Assembly (NCBI GenBank): GCA_964035545.1
Contig: OZ037768.1
Location: 3,151,501 to 3,215,500 of the forward strand
Length of the DNA stretch: 64,000 nt
Direction: 5' to 3'
Source of the DNA: Bugula neritina
Taxonomy: Eukaryota; Bryozoa; Gymnolaemata; Cheilostomatida; Bugulidae
Shown one piece after another: positions 1 to 11,331 of the stretch (positions within the stretch are counted from its first letter, which is position 1; each line of letters begins with the position of its first letter). The notes under the pieces are model-generated. The model searched no databases, was not told the DNA's origin, and was given only the letters and a program-made list of their open reading frames with translations. The position numbers and the translations under genes were made by a program.

Positions 1-1920
1 ACCTGTAAACATATTAATTCTAAATTGCTTCCCTTTCTCTGGTCAACCAAAATCAACCTAAAGCTTTTAATCTCCAACAACTTAATTAGTTTGTTGAAAG
101 TTGAATTGCGTATTCAGTAATTTAATTTATTTACCGTCTACAATAATAACATTACATAAGTATAATATTATGGTAAATACAATGCAATATTTAACAAGCA
201 CATAATTAATTGAGAATGAAGTTAGATTTCTTGCCAAGTTCTTGGAGGTTAGTGGCCACAACGTAGATTACTCACCATTCATAAAGATAATAATGTGATT
301 AATACAACTTCAACAGGAAAAAACATTTATTGTTATCGTAAATAATCATGACTTTAAGTCCTTCCATGAGTAAAAATTGATACAATAATTAGCAAAATGC
401 ATTTTCTATATAAAAAATTAAATTATGTTGATTAGAGAAGTGCTTAAGCTGGGTGACCTCTAACCTCTTTCAAAGTTCTAAATATTGACAGGCATTTTTT
501 AACGCAAGCAGCCATTTTGTAAAATCTTCATAAATTGTGAACTGAAATCTTATGTTTTGTATAAACCTGTAATAGAGAAGTAGATCCTTTGTTAGCTGTT
601 GCAGTTGAAATTAAAATGTGGATTATTTTGCTTTGTTTGCACAATAACAATCCCACAGTGTGAAAGTACAATTATGTAAATGAGTTCAATGTTACAGTTA
701 ATAAGTTTTTCTTCAGTGTTGCGTTTTTAATGGTTGGTCAACGAATATCTATTTCCATTATCAGTGTGTTACTATCCCTTAGTTAATCAAGTTTGTGAGG
801 AGGCAGTATATAACAGCTTCTGTTGGGACTTTACATAAGCTGGGAAAGCTTTTCTCTAATTCATCATAGCTTTTCATGTATCATCTCAGCTATGCCAGCT
901 ATATTATGCTTTTTCCACACTCATTATGGCTACTACACAAAAGCTAATCTTTTTGACTGGTATAAAAACCTAGCATTTTTGCTTATCTTTGATACTTGCG
1001 TTTTACACTTACAACTTGCAAATACACTTATAACTTATGATGCTACGGTTTTTCACATTGCTACTTTCTTTCAGTCTGCCACAATAAATATTTCTATATA
1101 CTAAAACACAACAGCTTCAAAGCCCGAGGTCAATTTTTCCTGTATATTCTACTAAACTGTCAGCTGATACCAGCAAATTATGTTGAACTGTTGAAACAGT
1201 TTTACTCACATGTCTGTAATTAAACCTTTTTGGCCATCTTTAAACCAATTGATAAAAAATTTGTGAACATTAATGAAGGGACTGGACGTATGTTATGTAT
1301 TTTTTGAAAGTTAGACATTTGTATCCAAAGTAAGATTTATTACAATATAAAATTTTGGTTGGTAATATATAAGAGCCACCCCCCTCCCCTCCCTTCCTCC
1401 AAGTAGTTGTTGAACTATTCTTAAGCAATTTCATTTTCTTGTGATTAATTGTGAAAAGCATTTGAAGGTTTTTATTGAAGCAAAGCTTCGATTCAGATTT
1501 GAAATTTTAGCTTGATATGAAAAGTGCTTTCATTCTGTATAAAGACTTGTGAATCATATTTTCAATGTGTACACAACTTATTAGAGGTAGATAAAAAAAA
1601 TTTTGAAAATGTAAGTGTTAGAAATATTTGTAAACGTTAAAACGTTGCACCCTGAAGCATTTATCTTTTGTAAACTCGTATTTTATTTTTACTGAGTCAT
1701 TAGAAATGCATGTATCAAGTGGTAAACAGTCCGGTCAATTGGAAGCTGGCGTTTCTACAAACTACCTGTGGTTTACCTATGATGTACCTGTGGCTTACTT
1801 ATGGTTTGCCTCTTAGGACTTAGGAGAATCAGCTATTATATCATATTATGTTATATTCTATTACATTATATTATATAATGTTAAGTATACTGGCTAATAT
1901 TGCTGTTGATTTGGCTTCAG
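1..1920 (+). other. Intron or upstream sequence of the ARFGEF gene, no exon seen
   Basis: AT-rich sequence with no stretch that I can match to the ARFGEF protein just upstream of the first recognised exon. The next exon opens at 1921 after a pyrimidine-poor acceptor ending in TTCAG and begins with the third base of a codon, so a preceding coding exon must exist. It most likely lies outside the window, making this the tail of an intron at least 1.9 kb long. Short open frames here have no recognisable content. Confidence 0.6.
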
Positions 1921-4900
1921 GGGTCTCACGGTGATGTTTGAAATCATGAAAACTTATGGTGAAGATTTTGAGAGACACTGGTGGAAGGATTTGTTTCGGA
2001 TTATATTCAGAATATTTGATAACATGAAGCTGCCTGAGCAGCAATCTGAGGTAAATTTTCGTTCCTACCTGTGTGTTCTCTGTGCGTCACCTTACCTGTG
2101 TTCTCTGTGCGTCACCTTACCTGTGAGTGTTGTTACCTTATCTATACCTGTAAGTATAATAGAATAGTGTAATATAATAAAATATAATATAATAGTATAT
2201 GTACTATAATCTATATAATATGTTATTCTTGTAGAAGACAGAGTGGATGACTACAACATGTAACCATGCCCTGTATGCAATAGTAGATGTCTTCACACAA
2301 TACTACTCTGTCCTGCAAGACGTCCTTCTCTCTGACTTGTATGATCAGCTGTATTGGTGTGTGCAGCAAGGTATGCTGTACTGTACTGTGTGTACTGTAC
2401 TGTGTGCAGTGTACTGTGTGTACTGTACTGTGTGTGGTGTACTATGTGTGGTGTACTGTGTGTAGTGTACTGTGTGTAGTGTACTGTGTGTACTGTACTG
2501 TGTGTACTGTACTGTGTGTAGTGTACTGTGTATAGTGTACTGTGTGTAGTTACTGTGTGTAGTGTACTGTGTCTAGTGTACTGTGTGTAGTGTACTGTGT
2601 AGTGTATTGTGTGTACTGTACTGTGTGTACTGTGCTGTGTAGTGTACAGTGTGTAGTGTACGGGATATGTGTGCAGTGTGTAGTATGCAGCCTGTAGTGT
2701 ACTGTGTGTAGTGTACTGTGTGTAGTGTACTGTGTGTAGTATACTGGATATGTGTACTGTGTGTAGTATACAGCCTGTAGTATACAGCCTGTAGTGTAAT
2801 GTAGTGTACGTGTTTTGTATCTTCTTATTTTCTTGTTCCTGTGTGTCCCAACAACATTTATCTTGTGAGTAGTTTAACAGAGACTAGCTGTAAAGGCAAC
2901 ACATTTGATGTAATGAGATGCTATAGTGTTGACCTGAACTACACCAAGCTGAGTTGTTATATCACAACATAAATTATCCTTTCTATAAATAGTGTGACAT
3001 AAATATTTTCGTATGGCAAGCGATTGAAATAAATCACTTAACAATACATGTTTCGAGTCATCGGCTTAGAATTTTTTTAGATTTTTGTCAACGTTGTTGT
3101 AGATTTTTGGCTTCGAATTTACAAGAATATTGCCAGGTGTTTGATATTTTCCCTCATCTATTATTACGAGTGGTGATGCGAGAGTTTATCATAGCTTGGC
3201 AGTTTCTCCTCTGTGTTTGATTGTTGCAATATTTATATAATCCAGTTGGCAGGCCATGCAAACTCATTACAAGAGCGCTTCTCTTACCCTTGGATGATAG
3301 TTTTGTAAATAGACTGAGGGGTTTGGTGATTGCTAGCAATGGTTGGTGTCTTTCTATACACCCTCTGTACTCTAATATTGCGAGTACTTTGCCTCGTTTC
3401 GAGTCGTAATTTGAATGCCCCTAACTTGGCTATACTTTGAGTCGTTGAAACAAAAACGAGGAAGTGCAAGGAATTTTTTTCTCACGAATCTTACTTTTCA
3501 AAACAATCAATTTAAATCAATCGGAAAAAACATGTGAATAATTTATGTAGCTGTTTGACAGCTTCCAATGCGAGTTTGTATGTTTTTGAAAGTTGATAGA
3601 CGTGGTGTCTCATGGACTTTTCAATTTGTATAGATAATGAGCAGTTGGCGAGATCCGGTACGAACTGCCTCGAGAATCTGGTCATTTCTAATGGTGCTAA
3701 GTTTTCGTCCGGGGTTTGGGATGAAACTTGTCAGTGCATTGTTAAGATATTCCAGACCACTATTCCACAACAGTAAGTAATAATATACATGTAAATATGT
3801 CCTATATTTCCACAACAGTAAGTATTAATATACCTGTAAGTATACCCTATAATTCCACAACAGTAAGTATTAATATACATGTAAATATATCCTATAATTC
3901 CACAACAGTAAGTAATAATATACATGTAAGTATGGTTTACAATTCTACGGGTATACAAATGTGTATTTCAATTGCTATTATTAAAGCTCTTACTAATGTT
4001 ACCATCTCAGTGTGTGCTTTGCTCAGTATACTCTCGGATTACATTGTTACAGTCTGCTCACCTGGGCTCCAGGAGACGTCTCCGCGGAGTCATCGGCAGC
4101 AGACAATCCTAACAGAGCTCTGGGCAGAAGTGAGAGTAACCAGAGTGTAGTCAGCCAAGGCAGCATTCTTTCGCAAGATCCAGCCAATCAGAAGATACCA
4201 AATATGAGTGAGTATGACTCATTTAGTCAACAGAATGGCTTATGAGTTATCTTCCCCTGTTACATACTCAACTGTCTCTGCTAGAGTTTTACTTAATGTA
4301 ACATGAATAATCAGGTTGATATGTAAGCCTTTTGTTGAAATATTCATTTATAATTTCCCTTAGCACTGCTCAGTAGTAAATTACCGAGTTACTAAAGACA
4401 TATGTCACGCTCAGTGTAAGCTGCTTAGCTTAATAATAATTTAGAAAATTTATGAAATTTTCTAACTGCCCAAAATAATGCCTTCTGGAGGATGTCAAAC
4501 CACAATAATTATACTAAGTGTTACTCTTACCTGCGTTTTGAAATATTTTTCAAATGACTCACTTTTTATCTAACGTTAACTTACTTTACACATTACCTAC
4601 TTACTTCGCGTATCACGTTACTTACTCTGACATTACCATTACCTCTCCTTTGTAGAAGTGCACACACAAGACAAGCTATTCTCCTCTCTGCTCATCAAAT
4701 GCATTGTACAACTTGAACTCATCCAAACTATAGACAATGTGATATTCTACCCAACTACTAGCAAGAAAGATGATCATGATAACATCCTGGCTGCTCAATC
4801 GGTGAGTTTAGTTACTGTTTACTGTGTGTAGTTACTGTGTATTGTGTGTAGTTACTGTGTATTGTGTGTATATACTGTGTATTGTGTGTATATACAGTGT

Positions 4901-6839
4901 ATTGTGTGTAGTTACAGTGTAGTGTGTGTAGTTACTGTTGATTCTGTATTGACTACAACATTTCTGACCGCCATGTTTTGTCTATTTATAGAACACGTCT
5001 GCTCCACCCTCCAGCGATTCTGCAGACGCCAGACTCAAAGCTCACTCTGACTCTATAAGCAGTGTCAATGAACAGGGAATGTACTCCTATCTTAATGAGC
5101 AACAGCTCTTCCTATTGGTCGATTGTTTAGTTGAGTCACACCGATTCGCTGTCCGGTTTAATGCTGATCATGAGCAGAGAAATGCCTTGTGGAAAGCAGG
5201 TGTGGCCCTACTTGCAGTTCATGTGAACATCCTGTGTGAAAGTGCTTATCGCTGCAGGGCTTCAAGCTCTTCTTTTATTTCTAATTCTTTTGGATTTTCT
5301 GGAGAACATCTGAAATTAAATATTGATTTTATTGTAATTTGCGTAAAAAACGCAACTGTGTAAAGATGTTTTTGACTTTCTGCTTTAAAAGAGTATTATT
5401 TTTCTATATCTGAATATTCTCTCTCTAATAATATGTCGTGTCTTTTCTGACCTTCCCTCCATCTCATTGCTGTTAATGAAGCTGTTACCTCATAGATGCT
5501 ACTCCACCCCCAGCTGTGTATAAAGTGCCTGTTGCCCTGAGGCTAGAGCTTGATTGGGTGTATATCAACTCTCCCAGCTATCATGCTGCTTACACTCTCT
5601 GTAGGTTTCAAAGGCAAAGCCAAGCCCAACCTGTTGAAGCAGGAGACTCAGTCTTTAGCCTGTGCTCTCAGAATACTGTTCTCCATGTATAGTGATGAAT
5701 CTATGGCTAGTTGTAAAGAAAAGATACAGACCAGACTTACAGAGTATGTAGGCTACATTATTCTCGCTATAACTCTGTACTGTAACTTTGTACTCTCTAC
5801 TATAAATCTGTACTCTCTGTACTATAACTCTGTACTATAACTCTGTATTCTGTACTATAACTCTGTACTATAACTCTGTACTATAACTCTGTACTCTGTA
5901 CTATAACTCTGTACTCTATACTATAACTCTGTACTCTGTACTATAACTCTGTACTATAACTCTGTACTATAGTCACACTAGGCTTTTAAAGTCTGTCTCC
6001 TTCCAGCTATTTCTATTCCCTGACTCAACGCAGTCATACTGCTAATTGATACGTGGGAGGAAAATTCTCTTTGATCATTTTGATATATTTATGTGGGGGA
6101 GTTGGCACTGCATAGTGTGTGATGTTTCCAATACAGGCTGTGCTCTGAGGCCCTGCTCTACTACCTGGCGCTGAGTAATGATGGACATAGGGATGCGTGG
6201 CGGGAGCTCATGTTACTCATATTCAACAGAATACTGAAGTTCTCTGATGCAGAGGTACGAGATATGTATTATATTATATAATATATATTATAATTATATT
6301 ATATATAATATTATATATATGTTTCAATATATATATTATATTATATTATATATGTTTTCTTATATATTATATTATATATATTATAGCTGACTCAGTGAGT
6401 AGTTTGCTTGTCCAAGAACTATGCACTGTTTCCTGCTCCACAAACTTGACAGATGGCGTGGATTTCATTGTTTTGTTAAAAATGATATTTTAAACTTTGC
6501 CGATTCGTTGAACATATTCAATAAATAACTCAATGCCAGCTAAAGTGATGTCATTGTTAACAAATAGACGTGTATTGTTATACATTGCGGTTTAATGCAG
6601 TTAGTTTCTAGTAGCTGCAGGAAATAATGTTCTGTCTGATGAGATATCTGGTTCAATCAGACTCTCCATTTCTGTTACAGTTTCAGTTGCACGCTGCCAC
6701 ACACTATGCTGCTGTGTGTGACCTCATATCCGCTGACATCAAAATGGAGCTCCGCGTGATGCTAAGGAAGTTTTTCTCTCGGTTAGGACTCGTCTATGAA
6801 ATCATTCCCTCTGCAGTAACCGTCGCAGCAGACAGTTAG
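1921..6839 (+). CDS. ARFGEF: ARFGEF1/2 (BIG1/BIG2) Sec7 ARF-GEF, C-terminal part (3' end of gene)
   Basis: Brefeldin-A-inhibited guanine nucleotide exchange factors load GTP onto class I ARFs at the trans-Golgi and endosomes. Only the C-terminal ~442 residues are here; the Sec7 domain lies upstream of the window. Exons are 1921-2050, 2235-2370, 3634-3772, 4053-4207, 4656-4801, 4992-5199, 5605-5743, 6137-6254 and 6681-6839 (TAG stop). All junctions are GT-AG and keep frame. Diagnostic stretches match the vertebrate BIG C-terminal helical-repeat region: [96 protein letters not shown] and the terminal [14 protein letters not shown]. The least conserved exon, 4053-4207, is rich in Ser, Asn and Gln, as in relatives. 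The protein ends soon after the last conserved block, shorter than the Pro-rich tail of vertebrates. Which of the two vertebrate paralogues it corresponds to cannot be decided; a single invertebrate gene is likely. Confidence 0.95.
2065..2130 (+). repeat. 25-bp direct duplication just after an ARFGEF donor
   Basis: Two near-identical copies of a unit reading TTCTCTGTGCGTCACCTTAC with flanking CTGTG lie about 15 bases after the 5' splice site at 2051. Confidence 0.75.
2376..2815 (+). repeat. Minisatellite, TACTGTGTGTAGTG-like units
   Basis: About 440 bp of tandem 9-14 bp units (TGTACTGTGTGTAGTG and variants) start 5 bases after the 5' splice site GTATGC at 2371. Open frames in this stretch (Cys/Val/Tyr-rich translations) are repeat artefacts. 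Confidence 0.9.
3760..3943 (+). repeat. Four-copy 45-bp tandem repeat that includes the 5' splice site
   Basis: The end of the exon at 3634-3772 and its donor (CCACAACA then GTAAGT) recur with donor G at 3773, 3818, 3863 and 3908, an exact 45-bp period. Each copy continues with a TAATATAC(A/C)TGTAA(A/G)TAT motif. Only the first donor keeps the ARFGEF frame: using any later copy would read CAG TAA and stop. Confidence 0.92.
4806..4940 (+). repeat. Tandem TGTGTGTAGTTACTGTGTAT-type repeat
   Basis: Roughly 20-bp units, mixing TGTGTAGTTAC and TGTGTATATAC, start directly after the 5' splice site at 4802 and run most of the way to the acceptor before 4992. Confidence 0.85.
5765..5970 (+). repeat. 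Tandem CTGTACTATAACT repeat
   Basis: Units of 13-20 bp built from CTATAACTCTGTA start about 20 bases after the 5' splice site at 5744. They cover the first half of this ARFGEF intron. Confidence 0.9.
6262..6386 (+). repeat. AT dinucleotide-rich tract
   Basis: Mixed TATATTATA simple sequence begins 7 bases after the donor at 6255. Part of it is nearly palindromic. Confidence 0.85.
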
Positions 6840-7038
6840 ACCTAGAACGCTGCCTGGCATTGTAACTAGACTACGCGTGCTGCCAGCAACTGACGCTGGC
6901 AGCATAGACTGTGGCCTGTCACTTAGTGAACCTCGAATTCATGTATTGCTTGTAACAGCTCGGATATTGCTGGTGGACAGCTCTCGATTGCAAAGGAAAT
7001 ACAAAATTTGTTTGAGAAAAACTCCTAAGTTTTATTTT

Positions 7039-7044
7039 AATAAA
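7039..7044 (+). promoter_or_regulatory. Candidate polyadenylation signal of ARFGEF
   Basis: Canonical AATAAA hexamer 200 bases after the TAG stop. Position and strand fit; a second hexamer at 7643-7648 is an alternative. Confidence 0.45.
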
Positions 7045-9811
7045 CGTATTATTGTATTCAATGCATTAATTTTTATACAAATTTTATTTAAAAGTTATTT
7101 GGCGAGTGTACAAGATGTGATGTGTTTTATGCGTTATGCCTCAACTTCATGTATTTGTCTCAACTTTTATATTATTGTTTTTCATCCTTGACCTTGTCTG
7201 TACCCAACTTGATTCAACTGTTGTGAGTCTAATGATTAGTATAGGTTCCCCTCCCTGTGTTGTCTTGTGGGTGGAGTATATTATGTCGTATTATGGCCAG
7301 CCTGTAATTAAGAAAACTATGCCAGCCCTTTGAGGAGATTCTCGTTTAATTATAATTTTTATATTTATTACATGTCTCCAATTTTCGCCTCTGAAAAACC
7401 AGATGATTGATTCGTGTATCAAGGACGGCTTCCTCAATTTTCCTCGAGTATAATATAGTGAGGGTTGCAAATTCTAGTTTAATTCCGTAATATAATTAAC
7501 TCTTGTATTTCTATCAAAATGTCATTTTAATGTAGATAATTTATTGGCTGTACATCATCAGTAGCTGGTCAACGTTTTGATGTAAAATGATTATTTTGGT
7601 ATTTAAAATATATCATATATTGATCATACAAACACTTTGTGCAATAAAGTTTTAAGATCAATCTTGTTGAAGATGAATTGCTTCATAAGTGCTACTCTAT
7701 AGATGTAAGGTTTCGTAAATTGTTACAAAGTTTGAGGCCTTCCGAGTTTAACAAACGCAACAGAGCTTTTACCCAGTAAAAGTATCTTTTGCAAAATCGT
7801 ACATTAGAACTACAACTCGTTCACATGATGTAGACATAAACAAGAAAGTAATTTTATGATACACACATCTGTATGCTAAGGGGACTCTTGTTTTTCACAG
7901 AAACACTGGGTGACAGAAAACATATTGAGGATGAAAATTTAAGTGATTAATTTTTATTTGATAGTATTGCATTTGTGCATTGTTAAAGCATGCTTAAATA
8001 TTTTAGTAGAGTTCAAGTAATCTTGGATCAGAAATGTACGTGTTTAAATCCACGGACAGACTGATGACTAAATACTATCCTTATATTAGTAGGCAAGCAG
8101 TAATTTTTATTGCCTATATGCTATATGTTCTGAAAATAGCCTTGAAATAATCAAACTAATGACACTATGTTTAATGGCTACCAAGAAATGAAAATTTTAT
8201 TTCATGAATGCTTTGAATATAATTATAGTTGGCACCGAGGGGCATGGAGTCACTTTATAAGTGCTCTTTCATTATTGTTTTATTGCACAACGGCATGCAC
8301 GAATGCACAAAAAAGTTGTTAGGAATTTGCATTTATCAAAAAACTAGCATGCTGCTTGAAATGATATTTTTAGTATATATAAAAAGTATTATCAAGTAAA
8401 TTGTTTTTGGTAAAACAAAATATAAAAATTGAAATTGGTTACTTGCTACTTTATATGTTAATAAACTAAATAACTTTGAATACAAAAATATTTATTGTTC
8501 ACTTCATTATGCAGTACATTAAAAACAATATGCGTTTGTCTTTTCAAAATTTTTATATTATTCAAATATTGTTTAGTATGCACAAGGCTTTGCCTTAAAT
8601 TTTTAGTAGCAAAGCAATATAACATTACTATACTACATTATAAAATCCACAAATTAAATGAAGTTTCGTAAAGCCACATATGAAACTTTAGTCCTTTTAT
8701 TTAGGGTTATCTTCTCTTGGATATCCTTTATAAGCTACGGGTGGTTTTCAGTGCAGCCGTTTGACATCAAATAACACATTAATCTGCTCCTGTTGGAAAT
8801 ATCTGGCCTCTCCCAGAAAATTGACAAATGAAATGTTTAGCAAGAAGGCTATAGCTGGTTTTCACACCCAAATCATGTACCAATGCATCTTCTTCAGTTT
8901 GACAACATTGATTCCCTTCCAACCGTGATCACAGGCCATGCAATAGGAGGTATACGATGTGGTTGATCAGATCGAATATAATTTGTATAGAAACATCATC
9001 AACTAATTACTAGTTACTAGGTAGCTGTCACTCAATAAATGCATAAATTTGCAAAACAAGGGCCTTTGTGCTCAGCTGTTTGGCAGATGTACAAAATAAT
9101 AAGCCACATCAATAAAGTTATTAAATAATGAAATATGCTTCCACCATTAAATATCAAGTTATTATAATAAATTGATATAACAAGGCGATGTTGAAAATGC
9201 AACACTGATGCTTTCATAACAAATTTTCAGCTTTTACTAAATAGAAAATATTTAACTTAAAACTAACAAGTTGTGGCAATTAAATAGTTACATAAAAAGA
9301 TGAGGAAAACTAGAAACATTTTCTGCCATTCATTTATTTATGTCGAATTTGTATATAAAATGTTTTGTACTGTGAAGTAGAAAGAAATCTCTTATGTTTT
9401 GATGAGAACTTTTTAATATTCAACTCAAGTATTTTGCATTTAATTTGGATTTAGGTTGATGAGTAGCCCTCGTAGAAATATTATTACATAATCATATTAA
9501 TAAGGAAATGAACAGCTAAGTATATCTATTCAGATTTGCACTGGTTGCACACATTTAATCACCATTAAATGTTTGCTCTTTGTCATGTACTGCCATTTTT
9601 TATTGTGCAACTGTATTTTTATAATATTCTGATAAACTAATTTTTGCTTTGTGGTGACAGTAAAGCTTTTCTTATTTCTACAGACAATTAAAATTAGATT
9701 TAAATAAATTAAACTTGGGTGTAACTCTAGAGCTAAACTATGCTTAGTATTCTTAAAATATGTAGCTGCACTGTAAGGAAAGATGCTAGTTTGTATAACA
9801 GAGGTATTGGC

Positions 9812-9817
9812 TTTATT
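9812..9817 (-). promoter_or_regulatory. Candidate polyadenylation signal of the NET zinc-finger gene
   Basis: TTTATT on the + strand, AATAAA on the - strand, about 170 bases past the stop at 9984. Other copies lie further downstream. Confidence 0.35.
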
Positions 9818-9983
9818 TATATACAATAATTTTGCATTGTACATTGTCAAACATTGAAACAAAAATTAAAGATTGTTCAAGTCGAATGAATAAAAATTGG
9901 TGTTTCAATAATAACAAGAAAAACATATAATATCTTTAAACTGCTAACAAAAATAATAAATTAAGAATAAACTGATAAGCCAG

Positions 9984-11331
9984 TTACTGAGGAGCTAATA
10001 ATAAATGTGCTGGCATGTGGTAGGGGTGAAACCTGTCTCGATGTCGCTTATCTAAAATAGATGACATACTAGATAAAACAGATGATGGAGATTTCCTCCT
10101 GTGACTAGAAGTAGGAGATGCTGACTCAACACGTTTCTTAGGACTAGTTGGCTGGCCGTCATCTGACGGTACTACTATACTGGGACACGCCATAACATGA
10201 ATCTTCAGATGACTCATCAGATCATCTTGTGTACGAAATCGTTTGCCGCAGTAACCTTCAGCACCCACCCAGTGACACTCTATTAGCCTAAGGCTACTGG
10301 GAGGACTTTTAGACTTGGGTACTTGCAGATCCATAGGTTGATCTGATACATCGGAGTTTTTAGGCGACCCTAAGCTGGTACAAGAGTTAGCTGAAGTCCG
10401 TCTGCTACCATAACTGTGTGCAGACGAAGGAGATAAGTTTGAAGGTTTCAGTCTTTTGTTGGATGGTAAAGGAGACACTGAAAGTCTATGCATAGGATCT
10501 GGAGTCTCGTCTTGTTGGTTTAAACCGGCAAGTCTGTTGCTATAAGCCAGCATTGCAGCTGCAGAAGAGCTGGGGTTGAGCATGGTAAGCATGTGACCGA
10601 GAGAGTTGCCGTTACCAATAGCGTCGTGTATACAAGGTCCACCAGTGTAGCCTACCGACATCATACATATATTACAAGGAGATTTAGATTTGCTGCCAGC
10701 TAATTGTCTGTGTTCCTGTAACGTTCCATTGTTTAGTGCCGGAGCTCCGGATGATGTCTCTTTGGCTCTTTGAAAATACTCTAACTCAGCCTGGTACAGT
10801 ATTTGCTGATACATTGCTTGGTATTGTGAAGCCAGTGCAGCAGCAGTTAAGTTTGATGGCTGATTCCTCATTTGAGACTGTCTGAACATATTGGCTGACG
10901 GCTTAGTTAAGGCAGCTTTGTTCTGTGAGTTGTGTAAGGGTGAATGGGCCTTAGTAGCTTCACTGCTTGGTGAAGTAGATAGCCTGCTCTTTCTTGAATC
11001 ATATGCAGAAGAAAGGGCGGGTTTAGCACCAGACGATGCCGATGACTTTGAGAGCTCCTGTCCAATACTGCTACAAGTTTCCACCAACATTGCAAGTGGT
11101 GACTTTTTTACCTGCAAGAAAATAAACAAGCCACTGTTATTATGTTAGTTAATTTAGCTGTTCCAGTATCAACGAGTAATTGATGTTATTATAGCCGTTT
11201 GTTTTCTAAAATATTTTAATTTAAAATGAAGAAAAGATACTTACAGTAGAAGGAGGAGGAGAATCTGGTCGTACATACTGCTGCTGTGATCTCTGGGTTT
11301 GAGAGAGGTTACAAGATTTCTGCATTGTCAT
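9984..11331 (-). CDS. NET-family zinc-finger protein (ZNF503/ZNF703, Drosophila Noc/Elbow)
   Basis: NET proteins are nuclear transcriptional repressors that recruit Groucho/TLE-type corepressors in appendage, eye and neural patterning. The gene has two exons, 11331-11245 (ATG, 29 codons) and 11111-9984, joined in phase 0 across GTAAGT...TTGCAG. The 404-residue product is shorter than vertebrate ZNF703 (about 590). Visible are the N-terminal family motif KKSPLAMLVETCSSIGQ (residues ~31-47), a Ser-rich linker, a central Cys cluster (CNICMM...GGPC, ~173-187), and one C2H2 finger (~309-335). The finger has the long C-x8-C spacing typical of the family (CHWVGAEGYC ... HLKIH). The C-terminus RFHPYHMPAHLLLAPQ matches the family's conserved tail. 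I see no FKPY-type Groucho motif. The start is fixed by the first ATG of exon 1, with a second ATG two codons later. A divergent gene lies upstream at 13233. Confidence 0.88.

Larger units (their letters stand above)
6840..9983. other. Convergent intergenic region between ARFGEF and the NET zinc-finger gene
   Basis: About 3.1 kb hold the 3' UTRs of two convergent genes. AATAAA on the + strand at 7039-7044, 200 bases past the ARFGEF stop, and a second one at 7643-7648 are candidate polyadenylation signals. On the - strand, AATAAA lies at 9817-9812, 170 bases past the zinc-finger gene stop. No conserved coding sequence, tRNA or mobile element was seen in between; the base composition is AT-rich and unstructured. 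Confidence 0.6.

Noticed and set aside
823-1104. 93-codon + strand open frame
   Set aside because: No recognisable domain or exon-like signals; AT-rich intron sequence of the ARFGEF gene.
2247-2535. Cys/Val/Tyr-rich open frames at the end of the ARFGEF exon
   Set aside because: They run out of the real exon into the TACTGTGTG minisatellite; the translation is a repeat artefact.
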